From the NCBI RefSeq assembly GCF_003573695.1, contig NC_039365.1, positions 130,535,466-130,599,465 of the forward strand: DNA of 64,000 bases, in the 5' to 3' direction. This DNA is from Papaver somniferum. Lineage: Eukaryota > Streptophyta > Magnoliopsida > Ranunculales > Papaveraceae. Made by a program: the position numbers and the translations under genes. The notes under the pieces are model-generated. The model saw only the letters and a list, made by a program, of their open reading frames with translations. It had not been told where the DNA came from and did not search any database. Position 1 is the first letter of the stretch, and the number at the start of each line of letters is the position of its first letter. Of the stretch, positions 11,694 to 21,489 are shown in pieces.

Positions 11694-12059
11694 CGCTGAT
11701 GGATAGATCCCAAAATTAATGCAGCCTTGAAAAACGTCGAAGAGATGGAATACAGGGGTTTCGAATGTCAGGAACCCCCAAAACCAGATATCATCCTACA
11801 TGATATCTTCACTAGACTACTGCGTTAGCCACCGACAATATTAAGCCTGATACTCATGTCCGAAAAATACAGGGAAGGCCATAACACTTGCTTCCTTCCC
11901 TTTTTTTGGTGACTCATGATATACGGATTTCCATATTCCTACCTCATTTCAATGCTTGCTCTAAGCATTGTTATTTATTCCACGACTAATAGTGCCTTTA
12001 GGCAAGCAATTGGAATCACTATGAATTTATTCGCATCACATAACTATGTACAGTTGGTA
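11694..12059. other. Unassigned sequence before the TRIM
   Basis: No ORF, RNA gene or recognisable repeat was seen. It lies between the truncated Copia-1 LTR and the TRIM and could be original intergenic DNA. Confidence 0.3.
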
Positions 12060-12500
12060 TGTTCATAGTTATTAGAATTGATAATTCCACATTGACCAGC
12101 CTCCTAGACCAGATCCTCTATATAAGCATGAGGACCACTCCACTCATAACTAGTTGGTTTTGCATTGGATGCCCAAGTACTAACATGGTATTAGCGGGCC
12201 TTGTATGTGACATAAGACCTTAACACCCACCCATTAAGGAAAAGGCGTGCGACCATACGCCGGTCCACATGTAAAGGTGAGAGAGCATGTTGGATATAAT
12301 AATCCCATGATTGGCCAACCTCCTAGACTAGCTTATAAGGGCCACTACGCTCATAACCAATTGGTTTCGAGCATAGGTGAGAGGGCATGTTGGAAATAAT
12401 AATCCCATAATTGGCCAACCTCCTTGACTTAGCTTATAAGGGCCACTACACTCATAACGGATTGGTTTCGAGTCGGAGGCTCAAGTGCTTATAATAGTGC
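12060..12500 (+). mobile_element. TRIM-like mini LTR retrotransposon with three LTR copies
   Basis: LTR copies start at 12060 (TGTTCATAGTTATTAG), 12288 (TGTTGGATATAATAATCCC) and 12388 (TGTTGGAAATAATAATCCC). They share the blocks AATCCCA, CCAACCTCCT, GGGCCACTAC and CTCATAAC. After the first copy comes ATGGTATTAGCGGGC (12185-12199), a tRNA-Met-type primer site. The second and third copies are each preceded by a purine run ending in GCA (GGTGAGAGAGCA, GGTGAGAGGGCA). Total length is about 440 bp with no coding capacity. The layout LTR-internal-LTR-remnant-LTR fits a tandem TRIM made by LTR-LTR recombination. Confidence 0.7.
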
Positions 12501-12789
12501 TGGAAGTTGGACTCCACATTCCCAATAAAATCTTATCTGGCGAACTCAGACAATAAAATCAAGCTTGAACATGTAAACCAAAGAGAGTTAAAACATGAGT
12601 TTTCTACTATAGTTTTTAAGAACACATCAGATATATAGAGTGAAGCGTAGATACTATACCAGAAATTTTATGAACTAGTTAAAATGGAGCAAGTACAACA
12701 GATATACACGGTATAGAAGGTTTTCTTCAGAAAGAACTTCAGGGCAAAGAATTGTTCATTATGGCTTCTGGGAGAAATAATAGGTGATT
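12501..12789. other. 3' flank of the metallo-hydrolase gene
   Basis: This AT-rich sequence lies downstream of the minus-strand stop at 12790 and probably holds the 3' UTR. No ORF or repeat was noticed. Confidence 0.4.
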
Positions 12790-15654
12790 TCAAGGTGTTG
12801 ATATTTCCAATGGCTCGCCAGGGGTTGCTTCTAATACCTTAGCGTTCGGTAACTCTTTTGATAGAAGTTCCTGCAAAATGACATTTAAAATATTATCATT
12901 TTCAATAAAGGAAGAGGTGAAGACATTCATTGACATGCTTAACAAACCAAATTGAAACGACAAATATTGACAGTAACCAAATAAGGAGGTGCATATATTT
13001 AGGTTCACCAGTCACTGCTTGTAACCTAACAAGTTATTGATTCACACTAGTGACGTGATCAGTGAATCGATAAACCATGGAGGGACTAGTATTGGAGATT
13101 TCTTAAAAGACATTGATCCATGGACAGTTAATCAAACACCTTCTATTAATTTTGCAAACTTTTAATAATGCTCCCTTTAATTAACTGCTTAAAGAAAGAG
13201 AGAGCCTAGGTGAAGCTAAAGAATTTATCCCATTTCAATGCAATTGGGATGCCCTGCATGGACTGTCTTTGGCGGAAGTTAGGTGAAGCTAACAGATACA
13301 GGCAGGACAAATGGTTGGCTCAGCAAGACAAGTCTGACACCACGGAAGAAAAATAAATCAGTGAAAGATCAAACCTTGAATGATTCCATTGTTCCTTCAG
13401 ACTGAATGATACTAGATAGAAATCCTTTGCTGTCAAGTTCCCCATTTCTCATTGGTACAATGAACCTGTGAAGAAAACAAGATCTTCATAAATATCAGTT
13501 TAATAACTTTATCTGACGTATTAAAACGTTAAAATCGAGGTTAGATACTTGGATTGCAGAAGCTTTGCGAGCTGAACTGCATCTTCTTGTCCAGAAACAA
13601 GTGTAAAACCTGGCAGCAACTGCTTTATAACTGGTGAGATGAGAATGTCAGCCCGCCCCTTCTGTAAAAGCTCTTTGTTGTATACACAGTGAGGTTCGTA
13701 ATACAGAGTCAGCTGCCCTTGCTGAGAAGTTACAAGATACCTAGAACAGTAGCAAGGGTATGTGGCCGGATATAAAATTTAAAAAGACTTAAAACTGTTG
13801 TTTCTCAAAATTGGAGTTGGAATTTCCAATCTAAGTGATAGAAAAGGCAGATGATTTCATTTTTACTGAGTAAAAAGGCACATAATTCTAATTTACAGAT
13901 GACAGCTTAATAAGACTAAAGATATACCCATTCTCCGGTCGTTGCCAAGGAGGGCCTAGAACAGGTCCTGCTGTAGCTTGTATTTTGGCTTTAGACCCAT
14001 TTCTCCCCATAATTTCAGAACTTTGCCCAGGTTCTAAATATGTCACCTAAACCAGTTGAAGCTTTTGAAGTTTAGAGCATGTTTGACTCAAGTAGGTTGA
14101 TCCAATTCCTAGTACTTGAATCGCATTAATTAATCCAATTACACTTACGAATTAGAGCATGTTTGACTCAAGTAGGTTGATCCAACTCCTAGTACTTGAA
14201 TCACATTAATTAATCCAATTACACTTACGAATGTAATGGTTTTACTTGGGAATTCAGCCACTTGCTTTACATTCAATTATACAAGATTCAGTTACTTGAT
14301 TGAAACATGTGTATCAGGTCTAATCTTAATATTGACATAAGTATAATATCCACCTAACAAAGCTGGCGCGCAAAACTTTGAGCTGTCAGATCTTCTTCAT
14401 GTGAAAGAAGAACAACGAAAAATGATTTGCAGAAATAACCAAGGACTAATAAATTCTCTATTAGTATGAGGTAGGTATGCTAAGACACCACTCATAAAGC
14501 TTCGTAGTACCTGTATTACTTTTTTTTAGCTTTTCCTCTATTTGCTTCTTTTCTCATGTGCTCTAAATTCTAATTTGACATGACAAGAAAGAAATTCTCT
14601 TAGGTGCATAAAGTGAGTAAAACTGTTTCAGATTGCATTCGAAATTACCAGGTAAGTGATAGGTTGCAAGAGCCACACATGAGAAAAATTTTCGAAGAAA
14701 GGGAGCTGCCTAATTTTTATTGAGCAAAATTTGGAGGTTAAAGGATCATCCTAAGGAACTAATACACATTTCACCCCCTAGCTGTGAACAAGTAGAACAC
14801 GCTACCCCATAAATTAGTAAAGGTGCTTCCAGAAGAAGTGTAGACACTCCTATATGTTTGGTAGGTAGCAAATAACTTACAGAGCTGAAAAGGGGGCTTA
14901 ATAATGTCTCTGCATTTGGAGTTGCTATAACTGGCAGATCTGGTAGCATTTGTGAAAGCGGCTTCAGCGTCTTCAAATGGCAGTGATCATCAAGACTTTG
15001 GGTAATCAACAAGCAGTCAAGTTCAGGAAGATCACTTAGCTGCTCTAGAATAAGAAAATCAATTGCAGGCATAACTTATTTATTCACAGACCAACACAAG
15101 TAACAAAAATCTTATAGTATTTCCTTTACTAACTACCTGAAAATTCTTCACATATTTCTTGGCTGCATCATAAAGCCAAGGGATTCCAAAATCCAAATTA
15201 CCTACCAAGATTGGATCCACCAAAATTTTCAACCCATTCACATCCCATATCCAGCTATTCCCCTAGTTACAAACCAATTTTCATTTTAAGAAATTTAACA
15301 CAAGAAGAGAGCTACAAATATCAAGTCCAAAAACAAAATCCCACCTCCAAATACGTAAGCTTGAACCAATCTTTGCTAGAAAAACTCGACTCGAGTGGTT
15401 TTCCCTTAGACATCACAGCAGAAGCAGACCACCTGAAAAAGAGAAGACTTCTGTTTCATTTAATCATAGTTGTTCAAAAAAAATTAAACGGAGAGAAAGA
15501 GAGAGAGGGACCTGTTTTTTGGGAGCTTCAATTTCTTGGGAGAGAAAGAGGTGCCTGGAGTATGAGAAGTTGGATTGAGAATGGAAGTTGTGAATGGCAA
15601 GAGGAAGGGTTTATTTCTGCAGAGTCTGGAAAAACAAAAGAGAGAATCAGCCAT
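12790..15654 (-). CDS. Plastid-type metallo-hydrolase (metallo-beta-lactamase superfamily), complete, 8 exons
   Basis: Exons: 15654-15512, 15432-15345, 15262-15137, 15039-14881, 14046-13928, 13740-13549, 13465-13375 and 12870-12790. All introns are GT-AG and all phases join, giving 999 nt or 332 residues. The N-terminus (MADSLFCFSRLCRNKPFLL) is Ser- and Arg-rich without acidic residues nearby, as in a plastid transit peptide. The core runs KLTYLEGNSWIWDVNGLKIL, DPILVGNLDFGIPWLYDAAK, then LDDHCHLKTLKPL (the metal-site His-x-His of the MBL fold), ATAGPVLGPPWQRPENG and YYEPHCVYN. It resembles the plant protein family annotated as metallo-hydrolase/oxidoreductase (for example Arabidopsis At1g29700). 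The substrate is unknown to me. The gene looks intact. The main uncertainty is the acceptor of exon 4, chosen to keep the frame. Confidence 0.9.
14073..14232 (-). repeat. Tandem 80-bp duplication in a metallo-hydrolase intron
   Basis: Two nearly identical 80-bp units, 14073-14152 and 14153-14232, differ at only a few bases. They lie in the 834-bp intron between exons 4 and 5. Each holds AGAGCATGTTTGACTCAAG and TTAATTAATCCAATTACAC. Confidence 0.85.
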
Positions 15655-15979
15655 TAGAAAATTTACTGTTCTTCTCAGTCTGAGAGAGAGAGACTGAAAA
15701 AGGGTCAATTTCTACCGAGTTTCAGTTGCTTTCCCGCGTAAGTGATATGTGTCATGGGTGGTCGGTTATGAACCAACCATTTTTTAGGATGGGCTCACAG
15801 CTTGAGAACCTCTTGCTTTGCCAAGTGGCAGTTAAACTGGGAGGTAAAATCTTGGAGTGTTTGATCTCAACTTGAGAATTTACCTCCGTCGACCTGTTGT
15901 TGGAGGAGGGGTCCGAGGGGATCCACTTTTTCAATGCCGTGAATAAATTCAAAAAGAGGAACAATTGTTTTGAAGACCA
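15655..15979 (-). promoter_or_regulatory. 5' flank of the metallo-hydrolase gene
   Basis: This 325-bp stretch upstream of the minus-strand ATG is bounded by a TIR element. A CT/GA-rich run (15485-15512 and 15680-15700) flanks the first exon, as in many plant 5' UTRs. No clear TATA box was identified. Confidence 0.35.
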
Positions 15980-17246
15980 AATTGGGGGTCCTGGAAAAAT
16001 AATTGGGGAACCTAGATACAGGACAAAAAAAGGTCATAAAATAGTAATTGGGAGTTATCCCTTATCCCCAACTTTTTTAAATTGCTAAACTATCCCAAAT
16101 CATTAGTGGTAATTAAGTTAATTAATTGCTAATTAGTTTAATTAGATTCAAATCATATTTAGGGATAAAATTTTGATAAAAGAAAATTTGTGTTTTTGTG
16201 TTGTGGAGAGGAAGAGTTGAGTTTTTGGGGATTCCAGTAGAGGAATCATATTGCTCAAAATGAAGGAACCAATCCTCAAAATGAAGAACACGAAGCTCAA
16301 AACAATCAGGTAAATTTCCTATACTCTTCAAATTGTATGAATGATGCCCCAAGTGGTCGATTCATGTACACTATGCAACTATTCAGAGTGAGGGTCGTTA
16401 AGTCGAGAGGGTAATAAACGAACGACTCTAAGGAGTCGGCAATTACTTGACACAACCTTTAACGACTCAAACCTGCAACTTTTGCAGGTTATGAAAAATC
16501 ATCAACCAAGTGTGATATAATTGAAGACTCTAGCTAGTTAGGTCATATAGAGTCGTTAACCTAATACGTTTAGAACCCAACGACTCTAAAACTTTTTACT
16601 CTCTGAAGATGTTACTTTTAGGGTCGTTAATTAGGCATTCCTATATACTGACGACCCTAACGAGCCATTTCATAGATCAAGGGTCGGCAAGCAAAAATTA
16701 TAAAACCAAACGACCCTTCAACATCGTTAACGACTTCAAATGACGACCCTTCAACATAGTTAACGGCTACAACCATTTGACATGACGACCCTTCCTATTG
16801 TTTGAACAGGGAACAAATTTTGTATCATATAGAGTCGTTAGCGATTTAGAAATCCCTAGACGATACTATTCTAGGGCAGAAAACCAGGTTTAGGGTCGTT
16901 ATCTACTACACCCTAATGGTTAACGATTTTTTATCAATTCAACATGCATATCAAAAATCGTTAAGTAATAAAAAACCATGGTTAACGACCGTGGATCTGT
17001 AACTGCAATTTTGCAGTTGAAAACCTAATTTTTTTAGTTCACTTACGACAATGAATCGGTGAACTTTTTTTTTTCTCAGCAGTCGTTAATGGAATGGGAA
17101 ACAGTGGGAGAGAGGGAGCGGAGGAGAAGAAGTTATTAGAGAAGGATAAAATAGTTATTTCACCATCATTTTGGAAGCCCCACATATCTTTTGGTTTGGG
17201 TATAAAATGTGTCCCGACCCCCAATTAGTTTCCTTGGCCCCCAATT
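15980..17246. mobile_element. Non-autonomous TIR element with hairpin interior
   Basis: The left end reads AATTGGGGGTCCTGG and, 10 bases later, AATTGGGG. The reverse complement of the right end reads AATTGGGGGCCAAGG and then AATTGGGG, so imperfect inverted termini of about 29 bp are present. No clear target-site duplication was found. A short exon-like stretch (about 16258-16311, followed by a donor GTAAAT) lies near the left end. The interior (16380-17010) holds many copies of GTCGTTAA and its inverse in hairpin arrangement. A MULE-like origin is a guess. Confidence 0.55.
16380..17010. repeat. Array of inverted GTCGTTAA-type motifs
   Basis: Motifs of the type AGGGTCGTTA or GAGTCGTTAA recur about ten times, paired with inverse copies (AACGACTC, ACGACCCT). 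Example: GAGTCGTT near 16551 and AACGACTC near 16580 are perfect arms of one hairpin. Another pair is AGGGTCGT near 16619 and ACGACCCT near 16650. Spacing varies and there is no coding potential. Confidence 0.65.
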
Positions 17247-17372
17247 CAGCCTAGTTGTTTAGATGCCTAGTTTCACACTTCTACTCAGCAGTCAGCACAT
17301 GACAACAATGCAACACAAAATAATCTTTGCACCAAAATAAAAATAAAACATACACATTGCAGACAATCTTTT
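17247..17372 (-). other. Original 3' UTR of the BRO1-like gene
   Basis: This lies downstream of the ancestral stop codon (TAA, 17375-17373). It contains AATAAA-like A-rich stretches on the plus strand, but no minus-strand polyadenylation signal is clear. Confidence 0.4.
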
Positions 17373-17445
17373 TTACATGGTCTGAGATTTACTCAAACGA
17401 GGCTTGACAATCTTTTTAAAGACAAGTTTGGTTTCCGGTCTCTTA

Positions 17446-18149
17446 GAGCAACTGCAATGGACGACTAAACCCAAATTTTCAGTCGAGTGGGCTGGCGTAG
17501 TGGGACGGACCATCGATCAAAATTTGATCAAAGAGTAAAATCCAGACCAAATTTGGTCTGCGATCAGGACCAAATCCAAATATAGTCGGGCGTTGATATA
17601 ATCTCCGCTACACATCGGGCGTTGATATAATCTCCGCCATTCATCGGGCGTTGATATAATGTACGCATGAAACGGGGCGTTGATATAATGTACGCCTGAA
17701 ACGGGGCGTTGATATAATGTACGCCCGATGGGGCGTTGATATAATGTACGCATGAAACGGGCGTTGATATACTTAACGCCCCACTTTCACAAATTTTCAA
17801 AACTTATATGGGGCGTTGATATACTTAACGCCCCATTTTTTTTCTTTTTTCAAAACTTACATGGGGCGTTGATATACTTAACGCCCCATTTTTTTCTTTT
17901 TTTTTTTTTTTTTGTTTGTGAAGCGTAGAACAATACCAACGCCCCACTCGCGCGTTATCTTTACCAACGCCCCACTCGCGCGTTATCTTTACCAACGCCT
18001 GATCCCAGGCGTAATGTTTATCAACGCACGACCAAATATACTCTTTTCCCACTACTTTTCCCACTACGCCACATGACGGACTAAACCCAAATTTGGTCTT
18101 TTTTTTTAGTCTTTGGTCTTTGGTTATACTCGCACCACTGTGGACGCTC
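17446..18149. mobile_element. PIF/Harbinger-like MITE with TTA target-site duplication
   Basis: The left end is GAGCAACTGCAATGG and the reverse complement of the right end is GAGCGTCCACAGTGG (11 of 15 match). Both sides carry TTA (17443-17445 and 18150-18152), the 3-bp target duplication of PIF/Harbinger elements. Sub-terminal CTAAACCCAAATTT and its inverse (AAATTTGGTCTTT) extend the inverted repeat. There is no transposase. It sits in the last coding exon of the BRO1-like gene. Removing it with one TTA restores an uninterrupted frame to a stop at 17373. Confidence 0.88.
17587..18030. repeat. Hairpin repeat array inside the MITE
   Basis: GGCGTTGATATA occurs nine times (about 17588, 17617, 17646, 17675, 17704, 17731, 17759, 17810 and 17863), at about 29-bp spacing in the first part. 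Inverse copies (ACCAACGCC, ATCAACGC) follow at 17936-18027. Many units form a hairpin; the later ones have arms GGGGCGTT and AACGCCCC around a 9-base loop. Open frames through the array (with YINAP and YQRP repeats) are by-products of the repetition. Confidence 0.85.
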
Positions 18150-20746
18150 TTAGGATCATATGGTGCCGCTTTAACTATTATCCTACTTTCAGGTGAGGGA
18201 AATTGGTCAACATCAATGGGTACCCTTTCATGATACACAAAGCCATTCTCTTGCTCAAGCTTCCTTAATATCTCGTGAACAATCTTAATTTCCTTCTTGA
18301 ACACCAACTGCCATGATTCTTTTTTTGGAGTTTTTCCTTTTATATTTTCTAGCGCTATACGAAGAACACCAATCGCTAAGCCTACATTCCCTTTCTTCAA
18401 ACCATTCTTCATACTATCAGCCAAGTACCTTTTGCTCCTTAACTCATGCAAAGATCTTGAGAAGCATATAAACTCCTGCAAAACAACCAGAACATCTAAT
18501 GAATACCACTACAAATTAATAAAAATATTAGAAACTTCCGATGCGGGAATAGGATGATTTGTACAAGAGATGAGACTGAGAAGAAGAATCAGATGTTCAC
18601 TCTGAGATCAGCAGAAAAACAGTTAAGAGGCATTAATGATTAGTCAAATTCGCAAAGTCTGCCATTTTGGAGCTGGGGTCTAGAAGTATGTGAATAGAAT
18701 AAACTACAACTAAACAGACTTAGGAATCTCAATATCAACTCACGTGCAGATAACTATGCGGCCATCTCTCCCGTGAAGCCGGACCTTGTCTCAGATGTGA
18801 TTCAATCAGAAATTTGCTTCATTGATGTCCTAGAAGCAGTTGTTACTCATCATAATGTAAGAGCAAGATTTGACTGAGTGCCAATTGCAGTTGCTAAAGA
18901 GAAAATCTTTGAATTGTATCTTGAAATGGAATATTACCAGATAGGAAAGAAGACAAACATGGGATCTGATACCTAACATAATATAAGCTTTGTTATATGA
19001 GTCCACTAGTTGACTGAGGGAATCTGGGATACGCATTAGTCGTGTATTATTCACTGATGTGGATAGTTTGTCCAATCAAGTATATTGTTGTCTGGGTACT
19101 TAGCCGATAAGCTTATAAAGGCGTTAAAAATAACATGAAGCGTTGCGCATCAACCTCTATATTCAATATAATCAGAAGAAACGATATTAAACGGACAAAA
19201 TCAGTTAATGGTGCACTATTTCACATACAAATAAAGATAGCATACAAATAAAGCTTACCTCAAGCTTCGCTGAAATTATTTCGCATTTCCCGTTAAATGA
19301 ATTTAAAATACTATAAGCCTGATCAAGTAGCTCTTTGATTCCACAATCAAGCTTTGATAAAAGTCCTACACTCATCCCCTTCTCCACGGCTTTTCTAAGA
19401 GCTGCACCCTAACCACAAAACTACATATGATAAGAAACATGTTTGTATTTCACACAACAGAGTTACAAAAGTTCTTCAGACCAATAAGTTCGAGGAAACA
19501 TAACAAGAAGTTCCAAACGAGAAAACCCTCTTGAACATGATGTAATCAATTCAACAATTAGTTGAAAAATACTAAAAGAGCATTACCTGTGCCTCGGCCA
19601 AGCAAATGAGGTTCATAACATTGGAAAGGGAAGGGTTGGTCTCTGGTGGTGGCCTTTCCGGACCTACTGCAGGTTTTAAACTAGGGAGTACCTGCTGAAA
19701 CAGATGATGGTAAACACCGGCTGCTTTCCTGTAGAGATCGCCAGATTGTGCTAGATCTGCATTTATGCAATTAGAACCAAAATAAGCCCAGTATACAATG
19801 CGAGTTTATTTTTGCCCCTACGAAAAAGAGGGTGCAAATTTAAATTTGCAGTTCCGAACTATTTTAGGTTTTAAGGTTGATATAAATGATTTACCTCATC
19901 TCAATAAAACTTCTTGGGCTCTCTCTCTCAAGATTGCACCATAAAGGAAAAGAGCCATCCCAAGCTCAAAACACAACTCATCATTGTGAAGGAACTTGCA
20001 ACCACCAATGAAGCGAGTGGGACTTAAAGCACTAGACCAACTTATCTTCAGTTCCACACCAGAACCACCATTTCCAGACGAGGTAGCATGGAATATTAAG
20101 TTTTCCAACAATGGCAGATACAATTCCAGCTTCAGCAGGTCCTAATGCACCAAATAAGCAAAGATTAAACACAACAAAGATAAACTTGCCAAGTATTGCT
20201 AGAAACAGATGAGAGATGGGTAGAATAGTTACTTGTTCAAGCCTAGAAGTCAATCCTCCAGCTATTTCTCTTGCAGTGGCCTTTGCAGTAACACTGGTCT
20301 CATTAATGGACTCCTCGATTGCTCTGCGCCTAGCACTTAATTCTTTCAACTCCATTAGAGTGGACGGATCACCCGCACCGTAGATTTCTTCAAATATAAT
20401 CTTATGAAGATGCACATTGTGATATTCATTAACACTACTCTCAAAATTATCAGAATAAACACATACACAAGATTCCAACTGACGTCAAAATAAATAATCA
20501 AAAGGGTATTACAGTACGATGACAATACCTTCTGAATAAAAATCAAGAAAATAAAATTCAATATATCACGAGTAAAAAAAAAAATCAGATATCATCAAAG
20601 CAAGCAGCATCTATTTATACCAATTAAAAAACAAGAACATTATGGTCAATTGATTATTGAGAGACGAAAGGTCAACACATAGATACCTAAGAACCGCTAA
20701 AGTAACACAAGAATGAGATTAAAAAAGAGATTGAATAGTTACCCTT

Positions 20747-20840
20747 TTGGTTTTCAATTTTGCAGGATTGCTGAAGTGTAGCATCATCGTTACAAATTTT
20801 TTCCTCAAAATCCTTAATCAAAACAATAAGTCTTTCTAAC
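20747..20840 (-). other. Possible extra exon between the small-protein and BRO1-like genes
   Basis: Flanked by a minus-strand acceptor (TTTATTTAG) and donor (GGTAACTATT), this reads LERLIVLIKDFEEKICNDDA and on to IENQK. The end phase does not fit the next BRO1 exon. It could be an alternative 3' exon of the small gene or a UTR exon. Confidence 0.3.
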
Positions 20841-20883
20841 TAAATAAAAAGAAGAACAAAAAAACGGTGAAGCTTTGAAGAAG

Positions 20884-21285
20884 CTAAGAAAGGTCTGATT
20901 CCGCAAACTCGGATTCCAAATCGCCTTTAAGAATCATCCTCTTTTCCTTTTCCTTCTCGTACTCGATCAACCTCTTTTTCATTTTCTCCTGTAATTATAA
21001 CACGCAAATAAATAAACAGACTTGGTCTTAAACTATGAATACAAAATAGAGTACAACAACAATTCCTCAAACCCTAGTTACCGAAAAACTTATTAAAAAC
21101 AGAGATCGTCGGAGAGAAATGAAATATCGTACCTTGTGAGATACTTCCAACCGGTGCATAACGTAAAATCCGAGTGCCCCTCCGAGAATCGTTCCCGTGA
21201 TGATCCTAACATAACCCCACCTCTGAGATTCAGTGTAAGGTACTCCCACCATTTTTAACGAAGTAATGAACCTTTCGGTTCCCAA
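20884..21285 (-). CDS. Small single-pass membrane protein, two exons
   Basis: Exon 1 ends at 21133 and exon 2 is 20988-20884, with a GT-AG intron and phase 0. Starting at the second Met (21252) gives 74 residues; the upstream Met (21285) gives 85. The protein begins MVGVPYTESQRWGYVRI, then a hydrophobic segment IITGTILGGALGFYVMH (one membrane span), then a highly charged tail KEKMKKRLIEYEKEKEKRM that should be a helix. I think it is a conserved plant protein of unknown function, possibly organellar. It lies head-to-tail with the BRO1-like gene. The start at 21252 is preferred because the first 11 residues look like 5' UTR. Confidence 0.7.
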
Positions 21286-21489
21286 AGACTCTTTTGAGTT
21301 GGCCTTCCGGATTAAAACTCCACGTCTCCTGAGTCTTAATGATACCGAGTTTTCGGCAGGGACGCTATTCGATATCCGGCTGGTATTCTGGCCCCTGCGT
21401 TGTTGTGAATTACAGAGAGAATTTTTCAGCCTCCTTGATTATTCTCGGCCGCACACGCACTACAGTGATGTGTTCAATGAGTATATAGT
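21286..21489. other. Flank between the small-protein gene and the rDNA fragment
   Basis: This contains the presumed 5' flank of the minus-strand gene. An 81-codon plus-strand open stretch (21266-21511) overlaps the gene's start and is not convincing. Confidence 0.3.

Larger units (their letters stand above)
17373..20400 (-). pseudogene. BRO1-like domain gene (plant ALIX/Bro1-like family), disrupted
   Basis: Recognised exons: 20400-20233, 20141-19895, 19756-19587, 19408-19259 and 18475-17373 (interrupted by an insertion). The product reads KIIFEEIYGAGDPSTLMELK, ELSARRRAIEESINET, LLKLELYLPLLENLIFHATS, ELKISWSSALSP, FELGMALFLYGAILRERAQE, AAGVYHHLFQQVLPSLK, ERPPETNPSLSNVMNLICLA, SIISAKLE-type helices and PESRIIVKAAPYDP. 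This matches plant BRO1-like proteins (At5g14020/At1g73390 type), relatives of ALIX that are linked to ESCRT and endosomal sorting. Three defects: an in-frame TGA (19898-19896) one base before a donor site, a 704-bp MITE in the last exon, and no recognisable first exon. With the MITE in place the frame instead runs into element sequence and stops at 17825. It is a pseudogene or a recently altered allele; function is inferred from family only. Confidence 0.8.

Noticed and set aside
17587..17780. CRISPR-like array (regular 29-bp spacing)
   Set aside because: This is plant nuclear DNA, the spacers are not unique, and the units are hairpins inside a TIR element.
17517..17800. Two 78-codon minus-strand ORFs with YINAP/YQRP repeats
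   Set aside because: They result from the 29-bp repeat array being open in more than one frame; both frames cannot be genuine and there is no start context.
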